A stretch of 64,000 nt of DNA, taken from positions 186,001 to 250,000 of the forward strand of contig NZ_UETD01000005.1 of the NCBI RefSeq assembly GCF_900116855.1. Reading direction: 5' to 3'. Both the position numbers and the translations under genes were made by a program. Below the pieces are notes generated by a model. The model had not been told where the DNA came from. It was given only the letters and a program-made list of their open reading frames with translations, and ran no database searches. The DNA comes from Ruminococcus flavefaciens (GTDB lineage: Bacteria > Bacillota > Clostridia > Oscillospirales > Ruminococcaceae). Positions 8,642 to 16,442 of the stretch are shown piece by piece; position 1 is the first letter of the stretch; every line of letters starts with the position of its first letter.

Positions 8642-8954
8642 AAAAAAGTCCCCACAGTAATCGTGATACTCGTACAGCAGTTTTATAGGTGATATTGAGG
8701 AAGAACCCTTTTGAAAAAGGGTTCTTCCTCAAACTCCTTTCCTAAAACTTTCAGCATTAAATTTAGCCCAGACAGGGCGCTCCCGGTAATACTACCGGGT
8801 TTCACATTTTTCGTGAAGCGCCTTGTCTGGGCTAAATTCAGTTAAAAGTCTTTGGAAAAAGGGGGGGAAAAAAGAACCTTTCCTCAGAAAGGTTTTTTCC
8901 CCCGATAATCACGCATAAGCTGCTATATAAGCACCACGATTAGTGGGGACTTTT
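8642..8954. repeat. 313-base nested inverted-repeat element (MITE-like or structured RNA)
   Basis: Ends: AAAAGTCCCCAC-(AG)-TAATCGTG (8644-8665) pairs with 8935-8954, 20 bp with a 2-base bulge. Inside are a 16-bp hairpin (8698-8730, GAGGAAGAACCC arm), a central 22-bp helix (8760-8781 with 8817-8838, one G-T pair) capped by two small hairpins (CCCGGTA/TACCGGG and TTCAC/GTGAA), and a second G/A-rich hairpin (about 8866-8903). There is no open reading frame of note. It fills most of the gene-free gap 8632-9168. Confidence 0.85.
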
Positions 8955-9081
8955 CTTTGTGTCATAATAACGCAGGGCTTATTCTGAGAGCCTGACTTTG
9001 CGATGATATGGAAATATTTGCGGAGAAGATAAATAAATTCCGGAAAAACTGTAACTAAGGAAAACAATGTGAAAATGCCTA

Positions 9082-9110
9082 TTGACAAACAGCAGATCGT
9101 ATGGTATCAT
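9082..9110 (+). promoter_or_regulatory. sigma-A promoter of the methyltransferase
   Basis: TTGACA (9082-9087), 17-base spacer, TATCAT (9105-9110); leader of about 50 bases ending in ACAGGAGG. Confidence 0.88.
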
Positions 9111-9168
9111 ATGAATAGATGCTCATATATTCATTTATGACAGAGCATATCTTACAGGAGGTTTTTCC

Positions 9169-9780
9169 ATGAGCAAAAAAGTATTCTGGGACAGGATATC
9201 ACCGATCTATGACCTGTTTGAAACTGTTTACAACAGAAAGGTTTTTACGGGAACAGGAGCAAAGGTCGCTGAAATGATAGATACTTCGGATAATGTACTG
9301 GAATGTGCCTGCGGAACAGGTGCTATAAGCGTTTATATAGCGCAAAAATGCCGAAAGCTTATTGCTACCGATTATGCTGTCGGAATGCTAAAGCAGGCTG
9401 AAAAAAAGTGCCGTATGTACCGTAATGTTACGTTCAGGAGAGCGGATATAACGGATCTGAAGTACAAAGACGAAAGCTTTGATAAGGTGATCGCAGGAAA
9501 TGTTATACACCTGCTTCCCGAACCCGAAAAGGCTTTGCACGAGCTTGAACGGGTAGTAAAGCATGGCGGCAGTATCATTATCCCGACATACATAAATATG
9601 TCGAAAAAAACAGGAAGGTATGCAGTAAGGCTCATTGAAATGCTGGGAGCTGATTTCAAAAAGCAGTTTGATATGGATTCCTACAAGAAGTTTTTTTCGG
9701 ATATGGGATATAAAAATGTGAAATATCATGTTGTGAACGGAAGGATGCCATGTGCGATAGCTGTGATCGTGAAGGAATGA
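9169..9780 (+). CDS. class I SAM-dependent methyltransferase
   Basis: A 203-residue methyltransferase of the UbiE/Methyltransf_11 type. Residues 40-140 form the SAM-binding Rossmann fold: motif I is LECACGTGAISVYIA (about 45-59), the acidic residue closing beta-2 is in IATDYA, and motif post-I is FRRADITDL. The substrate cannot be told from sequence; stand-alone enzymes of this class act on small molecules or lipids. AGGAGG lies nine bases before the ATG. It has its own promoter and a terminator-like hairpin at 9918, so it is a single-gene unit. Confidence 0.9.
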   Translation: MSKKVFWDRISPIYDLFETVYNRKVFTGTGAKVAEMIDTSDNVLECACGTGAISVYIAQKCRKLIATDYAVGMLKQAEKKCRMYRNVTFRRADITDLKYKDESFDKVIAGNVIHLLPEPEKALHELERVVKHGGSIIIPTYINMSKKTGRYAVRLIEMLGADFKKQFDMDSYKKFFSDMGYKNVKYHVVNGRMPCAIAVIVKE

Positions 9781-9785
9781 TGGAT

Positions 9786-9872
9786 ATATAGAAGCCCTTA
9801 GCCTTTAGCCATAAGGAAGCGGCTTTGCCGCTTTATTATCGGGCGGATAATATCCGCCCCTGCTGACGGCTT
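9786..9872. repeat. palindromic intergenic repeat (TAGCC family), inverted copy
   Basis: Reads AGCCCTTAGCCTTTAGCC, then hairpins AAGCGGC/GCCGCTT and GGGCGGAT/ATCCGCCC. It matches the reverse complement of 5390-5490 closely, with compensating changes in the hairpin arms. Confidence 0.75.
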
Positions 9873-9917
9873 AGTACCAAGATAGATTCAAAAATCAATG
9901 AAAATATGATACAGAAA

Positions 9918-9937
9918 GTCCCCGCGATTGCGGGGAC
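9918..9937 (+). terminator. terminator-like hairpin after the methyltransferase
   Basis: GTCCCCGC/GCGGGGAC 8-bp stem with a GATT loop, followed by ATTTATATT. The T run is weak. Confidence 0.6.
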
Positions 9938-9969
9938 ATTTATATTAGAAAAAATATTAGAAAACAACG

Positions 9970-9999
9970 AAAAAAGCACTTCTGAAAACTCAGAAGTGC
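9970..9999 (-). terminator. Rho-independent terminator of the tRNA operon
   Basis: On the minus strand, GCACTTCTGA pairs with TCAGAAGTGC (10 bp, 4-base loop), followed by a T run. Confidence 0.9.
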
Positions 10000-10011
10000 C
10001 TGTTTCATGAG

Positions 10012-10086
10012 GGTGGGAGATGGGATTCGAACCCACGGTCTTCGGGACCACAATCCGACGCTTTAACCAGCTAAGCTACACCCACC
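10012..10086 (-). tRNA. tRNA-His (GTG)
   Basis: Cloverleaf read on the minus strand with anticodon GTG in loop TTGTGGT. The extra 5' G at position -1, typical of tRNA-His, faces C73. No CCA is encoded. Two pairs are non-canonical in my fold: A31-C39 in the anticodon stem and U6-U67 in the acceptor stem. Last gene of the Gly-Arg-His operon. Confidence 0.9.
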
Positions 10087-10149
10087 ATATTCAATAAATA
10101 AAAACGAAGCTCTCCATTAGATGGAGTCATATAACGGAGAGTTTCGGTG

Positions 10150-10226
10150 TGGCGCGCCTTGCTGGATTCGAACCAGCGGCTTACTGCTTAGAAGGCAGTT
10201 ACTCTATCCAGCTGAGTTAAAGGCGC
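10150..10226 (-). tRNA. tRNA-Arg (TCT)
   Basis: Acceptor GCGCCTT/AAGGCGC, anticodon stem ACTGC/GCAGT with loop CTTCTAA (anticodon TCT), T arm GCTGG-TTCGAAT-CCAGC, discriminator G, and encoded CCA. All stems pair. Confidence 0.95.
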
Positions 10227-10260
10227 ACAGAAAACTTTAGCAGCCATAGCTGCTAATAAA

Positions 10261-10334
<74 letters not shown>

Positions 10335-10354
10335 ACGGCGTTTCAACAGAAAAT

Positions 10355-10383
10355 ATTGTATCATAATCAGAGCGGATTGTCAA
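10355..10383 (-). promoter_or_regulatory. sigma-A promoter of the tRNA operon
   Basis: On the minus strand: TTGACA (10378-10383), 17-base spacer, TACAAT (10355-10360), about 20 bases before tRNA-Gly. Confidence 0.92.
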
Positions 10384-10740
10384 TAGCAGTTTTGAAAAAC
10401 AGTCACATTGACTAAAATTTTACGGTATACCGCCTTGACGAAAGTCAAAATGCTGATTATAGCTTGCAGGACAGAAAAATTTTAAAAACTTTTGTCACAA
10501 TTCGGGCTTTTGAAACGTCTAATTATATAGGAGGCAATTTCCCTGAAAAGTTAAGTGACAGATTTGTTATAAAAAAGTCACGTTAATGTCATCTTGACAG
10601 TGTATGATATAAGAGAACTATGAAAGAGGGCGCTGAAAACGGTCGTCTGAGGCGGCTGAGGACCTCTATGAGCTTCTTTATCAGGGCACTTAATATATAT
10701 TCCATATAGTAAAGAAAATGTAAAAATCTACTGTGGGATA
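10384..10740. other. gene-free stretch
   Basis: I see no convincing gene here. A second, weaker promoter-like pair TTGACG/TATAGC with a 17-base spacer is at 10435-10463 on the plus strand. A 29-codon frame starts with ATG at 10620 and stops at 10709; it is basic near its N-terminus but has no good ribosome-binding site. Neither is strong enough to annotate. Confidence 0.5.
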
Positions 10741-10769
10741 TTGACAACGGTTTGTCAATGATGTATTAT
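10741..10769 (+). promoter_or_regulatory. sigma-A promoter with overlapping inverted repeat
   Basis: TTGACA (10741-10746), 17-base spacer, TATTAT (10764-10769). TTGACAA-CGGT-TTGTCAA (10741-10758) is a 7-bp inverted repeat centred just after the -35, a possible repressor site. It drives the membrane protein gene at 10893. Confidence 0.75.
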
Positions 10770-10892
10770 ATTAAAATGAGGGGAAGTCCTCAAAGCGGCT
10801 GATCTTGTTCATAGTACAAAAAAATGCTGCCATATGCACGGAAATGAAGTTCTGATCTGTGTATATAGTGTGGTGTGTTCAGGAGTGGTACT

Positions 10893-11489
10893 GTGAAAAT
10901 AATGAAGACCACAGCTTATCTGTGGATAGGAGCTGCAATGGGTATAGCAGGACAGTTCCTCGGAGAGCTTCACGAAAAAGTTCCGCTGTGTGTGAGCAAT
11001 CTCATCTCGGATATGACCATATGGCCGCTGGTGATACTGCTGATAATACACAGGGACGTTGATGCGAAGACAATGCTCCGTGACCTGTTTCTCACATTTC
11101 TCGGGCTGGACGTTGGCTACTACGGATATGCAGCAGTCAAGCATACGATAGAGTATGCAAAGTTCGGCGGAAGCCTTTCTTCTGCGATGTTCTCCGATGT
11201 CCCCGACCTTATAGCCTACACGGCTCTCGGTACTGCGGCGGCAGTCTGGGGCTGGCTCATGGTAAAGCTTCTCCGCAAGAACAAGGCTGTCCTTTATAAT
11301 ATAATGGTGATCCCTTTCATAGCGGTACAGCTGCTGTTCATGATGAATGACATCATCTCATGGGAATACCGCCGGTCAATGTTTCTGCTCGGTGCTGTAT
11401 GCCTTGGAATTATCATATATCTTTATACAGTAAAGTCTCCGCTGAGAAGGAGAAATGATACAGTTACAAACTGCCCGGTGGCAGCATGA
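10893..11489 (+). CDS. integral membrane protein of unknown function
   Basis: About 198 residues with six likely membrane helices: roughly 7-24, 37-52, 63-85, 103-125, 137-155 and 160-180. I do not recognise a family or any catalytic motif. Start: the GTG at 10893 follows AGGAG by seven bases; the upstream GTG at 10875 lies before that site. It has its own promoter and precedes the cluster A transporter genes by 135 bases with no clear terminator between, so it could be read through into them. The short Arg-rich tail (PLRRRNDT) is presumably cytoplasmic. Confidence 0.75.
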   Translation: MKIMKTTAYLWIGAAMGIAGQFLGELHEKVPLCVSNLISDMTIWPLVILLIIHRDVDAKTMLRDLFLTFLGLDVGYYGYAAVKHTIEYAKFGGSLSSAMFSDVPDLIAYTALGTAAAVWGWLMVKLLRKNKAVLYNIMVIPFIAVQLLFMMNDIISWEYRRSMFLLGAVCLGIIIYLYTVKSPLRRRNDTVTNCPVAA

Positions 11490-11624
11490 TATAGTTAAAA
11501 TAAAAAAATATGTCTGATCTTCGTCTTTTTGGGGGTTCTCAGGACACTTATCTACAGAGAACGATATGATGGAGGTCAGACAGAAAAACTCAGAACAAAA
11601 GACATTTTGTGAGGTTGTATTCAG

Positions 11625-12509
11625 ATGAAAAACAAGACCCGAAACCAGTGCGGAAGGAGGGGCGAGCGGATATTCAGCAATATCTGCGTCATGCCCAGCC
11701 TTATAGGAGTGATGATATTCTTCTTCATTCCGTTCTGCATAGTAATTTACTACTCTCTTATTAACAACCCTGTTTTAAAAGAATTTGTAGGTATAGAGAA
11801 CTACACAAAGCTCTTTCACAACACGGCTTTCACCAAGGCAGCAAAGAACACAGCGTTCTTCTCACTGGTGTCGGTGCCCCTGTCGGTGGTGCTGGCTCTG
11901 GGACTGGCAATGCTCCTTGAGAGAAAGATACCCGGAAAGAGCATATTCCGAACATTCTTCCTCAGCCCCCTCATGGTGCCTACGGCTTCCGTAGTCCTCG
12001 TGTGGCAGGTGCTGTTCCACAATCACGGTACCATAAACCAGATAATCGAGCATTTCGGCGGTCATTCCATTGACTGGCTGAAGTCGCCCTACGGACAGGT
12101 GGTCATCATATGTATGTTCCTCTGGAAAAATCTGGGATACAATATGATACTTTTCATGTCGGCGCTGTGTGCGATACCCCGTGACATCATCGAGGTCGCT
12201 GACCTTGAGGGCGCAAGCGGCTGGTACAAGTTCGTACATATAAAGCTCAGATACCTTTCGCCGACTATCCTTTTCGTGCTTATCCTCTCCATGATAAACT
12301 CCTTCAAGATATTCCGCGAGGTATACCTGCTGACGGGAAATTATCCGCAGGATAAGCTGTATATGCTCCAGCACTTCATGAACAATACCTTCAACAGCCT
12401 CGATTATCAGAAGCTGTCGGCGGCTGCGGTGCTGTTTGCACTACTTATGATAGTTATAATGGCTGTCCTCCTCATCGTGGAGAACATCTTCGGAAAGGAT
12501 GTGGAGTGA
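11625..12509 (+). CDS. carbohydrate ABC transporter permease, MalF/UgpA type
   Basis: A 294-residue inner-membrane permease with six helices after a basic N-terminus (about 30-50, 85-110, 120-140, 165-185, 220-240, 265-285). The EAA loop that contacts the ATPase is EVADLEGASGWYKF near residue 192. First gene of cluster A; the next permease starts one base after its stop. Together they form a type I sugar-import channel, but no ATPase gene is nearby, so a shared MsiK-like ATPase is likely (inference). The SD is a weak GAGG. The 135-base upstream leader has a possible long-range pairing, GTCTGA with TCAGAC. Confidence 0.92.
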   Translation: MKNKTRNQCGRRGERIFSNICVMPSLIGVMIFFFIPFCIVIYYSLINNPVLKEFVGIENYTKLFHNTAFTKAAKNTAFFSLVSVPLSVVLALGLAMLLERKIPGKSIFRTFFLSPLMVPTASVVLVWQVLFHNHGTINQIIEHFGGHSIDWLKSPYGQVVIICMFLWKNLGYNMILFMSALCAIPRDIIEVADLEGASGWYKFVHIKLRYLSPTILFVLILSMINSFKIFREVYLLTGNYPQDKLYMLQHFMNNTFNSLDYQKLSAAAVLFALLMIVIMAVLLIVENIFGKDVE

Positions 12510-12510
12510 T

Positions 12511-13416
12511 ATGAAGCCGAAAAAATTTGGAGTAAAGCAGCGCAGGAAAGCGTTCGACATCTTCGTGTTCCTGTTCATACTGGCGGCGGCGGTATTGTTC
12601 CTGTTCCCGACGGTGCTCACAATAGCCAATTCGTTTATGACCTCAAGCGAGATATCCGCCAACTACGGCTCTATGTTCTCAAACATGACCGAGGAGAAAA
12701 AGACCTTCATCTCACAGAACGTGAACCTGAAGTTCATTCCCGACAAGGTCACCTTCGCTCAGTACAAGGCGGTGCTGATACAGAATTCTGACTATCTCAT
12801 GAAGTTCTGGAATTCGGTGATACTGACAGTTCCCATCACAGTGTTCCAGATGATAGTGGCAATACTCACTTCATACGGCTTTGCGAGATATCCCAACAAA
12901 TTCAAGAGCATCATCTTCTTCGCATACATCATACTGATGATAATGCCTTATCAGGTAACTCTCGTGCCGAACTTCCTCGTGGCTGAAAAGTTCAATATGC
13001 TCGACACAAGACGAGCCATAATCCTTCCCGCCATATTCTCACCGTTCAGCATATTCCTGCTGACAAAGGTAATGCGCCGAATCCCCATCTCCTATGTGGA
13101 GGCTGCAAAGCTTGACGGCGCAGGCGAGCTGAAGATACTTACCAAGATATACGTTCCGCTGTGCAAGGGCGCCATCGCTTCCATCGCAATGCTGGTATTC
13201 ATTGACTACTGGAATATGGTGGAGCAGCCTCTGGTCCTTATGAAGGATGCAGCTTATCACCCCCTTTCGGTATTCCTCTCCCAGATAAATACGGGAGATA
13301 TCGGTCTCGCCTTTGCGGTGGGAGTGGTATACATGATACCGACGGTGCTGATGTTCCTCTACGGAGAGGATTACCTCATAGAGGGAATAACCTATTCGGG
13401 CGGCATCAAGGGTTGA
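12511..13416 (+). CDS. carbohydrate ABC transporter permease, MalG type
   Basis: Partner permease of about 301 residues, with a first helix near 20-40 and five more between 105 and 295. The EAA loop EAAKLDGAGELKIL is near residue 195. Start: the ATG at 12511, after GGAG at a four-base distance, overlaps the end of the previous gene's reading context. MalF- and MalG-type subunits side by side are the standard heterodimer. The next gene, unexpectedly, is an efflux-type adaptor rather than another import component. Confidence 0.92.
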   Translation: MKPKKFGVKQRRKAFDIFVFLFILAAAVLFLFPTVLTIANSFMTSSEISANYGSMFSNMTEEKKTFISQNVNLKFIPDKVTFAQYKAVLIQNSDYLMKFWNSVILTVPITVFQMIVAILTSYGFARYPNKFKSIIFFAYIILMIMPYQVTLVPNFLVAEKFNMLDTRRAIILPAIFSPFSIFLLTKVMRRIPISYVEAAKLDGAGELKILTKIYVPLCKGAIASIAMLVFIDYWNMVEQPLVLMKDAAYHPLSVFLSQINTGDIGLAFAVGVVYMIPTVLMFLYGEDYLIEGITYSGGIKG

Positions 13417-13485
13417 TGAAAAGTTGATAAATGCGGTCTACAATACAATTAACAGAGCTATTCTCTCAGAAGGAGTAAATATAAT

Positions 13486-15216
13486 ATGAACGAAACAAAA
13501 GAAGTCAAGGATATAGCTGCGGACAGCGGCGATAAAGAGATAAAGTCGCCCGCAAAAAAGCGAGAGCTCATCAAGACTCTCATCATAATCTTTCTCGCCA
13601 TCATGCTGGTGCTGACATTCTTCTCAAACACCATAATGAACAGGTCTCTGCCCGAGATATCAACAGAGACAGTCGCTTCGGGAAAGCTTACGGAGCGTAT
13701 CGAGAAGCGCGGCACCGTTGAAGCAAATCAGGCTTACAACGTCACCGTTGACGGCAACAGAGTCATCGAAAAGATACATATAAAGACAGGTCAGGAGGTA
13801 AAGAAGGACGACGTCCTCTTTACGGTAAATACAGTGGATAATGAAAAGCTGGAGACCGAGGAGGCTACACTGGATACTCTCAAGCTTGATTATGAGACAG
13901 CACTTCTCAAGGATCCGCTGGATTACTCCTCAGAGAACCAGAAGATAAAGGCAGCCCGTGAAGAGCTCAACGATCTCATCGCAAAGCGCGACGCTGCAAG
14001 AGCAAATGACAGCAATGCAGCTTACGCAAAGGAAGAGAACAGACGCAACAAGTCAGAGCTTACAAGGCTTGAGGGCATACAGGAAAAGCTCCAGTCAACT
14101 ATCAAGGCTATCGACACTGATTCATATATGGATGCAGCTCCCGAGTACAGCGGCAATCTTGCTGCACTGTGCTCAGAGTACATGAATGCCGACGCTGACT
14201 ACAAGACTGCTTACGAGACCTATCAGATGGCTCTCGAGAGCGGCGAAAACATTGAGAGCGCAAAGGCAGAAGCTGACGAAAAGGAAGCTGCAAGGAACTC
14301 CGCAAGAGAAAACTACATGAATGAAAAGAACAACATCCGCGGCGATCTTGTTTCACAGCTTGGCGATATCAGCGGTTCTGTGGCAAGCCTTAATGCGGCT
14401 GTTGAGAATTACACCGCCGAGTTCGGCGAGGGCGGCACAGAGACATATGCTGCTCTTGCAGCTTCTGTTACCGAGAAGCAGAGCGCTCTTGAGGAACTTA
14501 TCATAGAGCTGGAAAACACCAAGCGCAAGAACTCCATCACGGATAAGAAGGAAAACCTCGGCATAGAGTCAAAGAAAAAGGCTCTTGAAAAGCAGCAGGA
14601 AAAGGTGGATAAGCTGAAAAAGGAAGCAAAGTCCACTGAGGTAAAATCAAAGTATTCGGGCGTCGTAAGTTCAATAAACGTACAGCCCGATGCCTCCACA
14701 ACTCCCGAGGAGGTACTGGCTGTCATAGACCTTTCCGATGAGGGCTTTACAGTCAATATAACCGTTGAGAATGAAAACCTCAAGAAGATCAAAAAGGGCA
14801 TCGAGGCAGAGATAGTCAACAACTGGAACGGCGATATCAAGGCTGTTCTCAAGGAAATAAAGAGCGACAGCTCCGCAGGCGCAAAGAACAAGACACTGGT
14901 GTTCAGCGTTACGGGCGATGTCCAGACAGGCGACAGCCTCGACCTTTCCATACCGCTGGGAAGCGGCACATATGATGCCATTGTTCCCAAGAGCGCAGTT
15001 TATCCCAGTGATAAGGGATACTACGTCTATACCGTCCGCTCAAAGAGTACTCCTCTCGGCAACCGCTACTATGCAGAAAAGGTAGAGGTCAATGTGGAGG
15101 CTTCCGATACGGTATCAAGTGCTGTATCAGGCGGATTGAACAGAGGCGACTATATCATCACCGCTTCCAGCAAGCCTCTGAAGTCAGGCGATCAGGTCCG
15201 CATGAAGGATAAATAA
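13486..15216 (+). CDS. HlyD/MacA-like membrane-fusion adaptor protein
   Basis: A 576-residue adaptor anchored by one N-terminal helix (about 29-48). A half lipoyl domain follows (GQEVKKDDVLFTVNT, about 101-115), then a very long coiled coil (about 115-390) rich in Glu, Lys, Ala and Leu. The second lipoyl half (KYSGVVSSINVQPD) and beta-barrel and membrane-proximal domains occupy about 395-570. Such proteins normally bridge MacB-type exporters. Here the gene sits between sugar permeases and a MacB-core-like gene, with GAAGGAG ahead of its ATG. The coiled coil is long for a Gram-positive adaptor. Its role in a transporter without its own ATPase is an open question. Confidence 0.88.
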   Translation: MNETKEVKDIAADSGDKEIKSPAKKRELIKTLIIIFLAIMLVLTFFSNTIMNRSLPEISTETVASGKLTERIEKRGTVEANQAYNVTVDGNRVIEKIHIKTGQEVKKDDVLFTVNTVDNEKLETEEATLDTLKLDYETALLKDPLDYSSENQKIKAAREELNDLIAKRDAARANDSNAAYAKEENRRNKSELTRLEGIQEKLQSTIKAIDTDSYMDAAPEYSGNLAALCSEYMNADADYKTAYETYQMALESGENIESAKAEADEKEAARNSARENYMNEKNNIRGDLVSQLGDISGSVASLNAAVENYTAEFGEGGTETYAALAASVTEKQSALEELIIELENTKRKNSITDKKENLGIESKKKALEKQQEKVDKLKKEAKSTEVKSKYSGVVSSINVQPDASTTPEEVLAVIDLSDEGFTVNITVENENLKKIKKGIEAEIVNNWNGDIKAVLKEIKSDSSAGAKNKTLVFSVTGDVQTGDSLDLSIPLGSGTYDAIVPKSAVYPSDKGYYVYTVRSKSTPLGNRYYAEKVEVNVEASDTVSSAVSGGLNRGDYIITASSKPLKSGDQVRMKDK

Positions 15217-15229
15217 GGTGGTGGACCTT

Positions 15230-16378
15230 ATGAGACCCTTGAAGAAAAAACTTACCATTGCAGCTGCTGTGGCGAATGCCGCCGCTATTATCGGAGCTGT
15301 GGTGCTGACAGCGCTGGGAAGCCATGCAGCTAAGACCCAGAGCTATAATTACGCGGCAGACCGCTGGAGCAGCGACGGAAAGACTAAATATTCCCAGATA
15401 AGCTGCTTCTTCAGTCCCGATGCGAATTTTGACAAGAACGGCGTCGGAGGCTTGAGGAGTATGCTCCTCTCCGAGCTGAAATCAGCATCTGTCAATCCGA
15501 CGGAGGGCGTTGATCTGGTCCCCGATGCTTACAGCGCTCCGGCAGGTACGGCAATGGTCAGCGGCGACGCAAGCGGACACTCCGATGCGGAGATAACCGC
15601 TGTGGGCGGAGATTACTTCTTCCTGTTCCGTGATTTCAAGCTGGCAAGCGGCTCCTTCTTCTCGGAAAAAGATCTGATGCAGACAGGCGCAGTCATTGAC
15701 AGTCAGCTGGCATGGGACCTGTACGGCTCCGATGAAGTCACAGGAATGAACATATATATAAACAATGTCAAACTCTTTATCTCAGGAGTTATCGAAACTC
15801 CTTCTACCAAGCCCGAGAAGCGCTGCGCAGGCAAAACTCCGAAGGCTTATATATCCTACTATGCTGCGGGGCTCATTTTCGGAGCTTCCGCCGATCAGAG
15901 CGGCTTATCCGATACGGCTGTTCCCGAGTTCAGGAAGATAACCTCATATGAGTGTATCGTTCCCGAGCCCGTTGAGAATTTCGCTTACAGCAAGATCAAG
16001 AAGCAGCTTGGCGACAGCTATAAAGGAAAGCTCAGCATAGTAAACAACGCAGAGCGGTTTACCCCGAAAAAGAGAGTAAAGGCTCTGAAAAAGCTTGGCG
16101 ATTCCGTCGTAGCAAAGGACGGCATCATTTATCCCTTCTGGGAGAACGCATCAAGAATGGTGGAAGTCAGGCTCTCACTTATCTACGGAGCGCGAAGGGT
16201 GCTCCTTATCATACCGCTGATAACGGCACTGTGCCTGATCATAATGGGATACAGACTGTTTATGCGGAAAAAAGAAGGTCTGAAGAAGGCTGCGGCAGAC
16301 GGCGTCTCGGCGAAATGGAGATCGCTGAAGAACCATATGCCTAAAAAGGCTGAGCAGACCACAGAAAAAGAAAGCTGA
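15230..16378 (+). CDS. membrane protein resembling the MacB extracytoplasmic core
   Basis: About 382 residues: an N-terminal helix (about 8-30), a large extracytoplasmic domain (about 35-320) with MacB-core-like character (AVIDSQLAWDLYGSDEVTGM, then IYINNVKLFISGVIETP), and one C-terminal helix (about 325-345) with a basic tail. A complete FtsX permease would have three further helices, so this looks like a reduced MacB/FtsX subunit. Start: the ATG at 15230 after AAGGTGG; the upstream GTG codons lie inside that site. It is 13 bases after the adaptor stop, so an adaptor plus core pair is probable. Function inferred only from this partnership. Confidence 0.72.
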   Translation: MRPLKKKLTIAAAVANAAAIIGAVVLTALGSHAAKTQSYNYAADRWSSDGKTKYSQISCFFSPDANFDKNGVGGLRSMLLSELKSASVNPTEGVDLVPDAYSAPAGTAMVSGDASGHSDAEITAVGGDYFFLFRDFKLASGSFFSEKDLMQTGAVIDSQLAWDLYGSDEVTGMNIYINNVKLFISGVIETPSTKPEKRCAGKTPKAYISYYAAGLIFGASADQSGLSDTAVPEFRKITSYECIVPEPVENFAYSKIKKQLGDSYKGKLSIVNNAERFTPKKRVKALKKLGDSVVAKDGIIYPFWENASRMVEVRLSLIYGARRVLLIIPLITALCLIIMGYRLFMRKKEGLKKAAADGVSAKWRSLKNHMPKKAEQTTEKES

Positions 16379-16442
16379 GGCAATGACCGAGGCAGCAAAA
16401 GAAAGTTCAATAAAAATAAAAATCTGAAAAAGAGGGATTATT

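Noticed and set aside
10620..10709. 29-codon frame with basic N-terminal part in the gap before the small membrane protein
   Set aside because: No good ribosome-binding site and no recognisable family; chance frames of this length are common.
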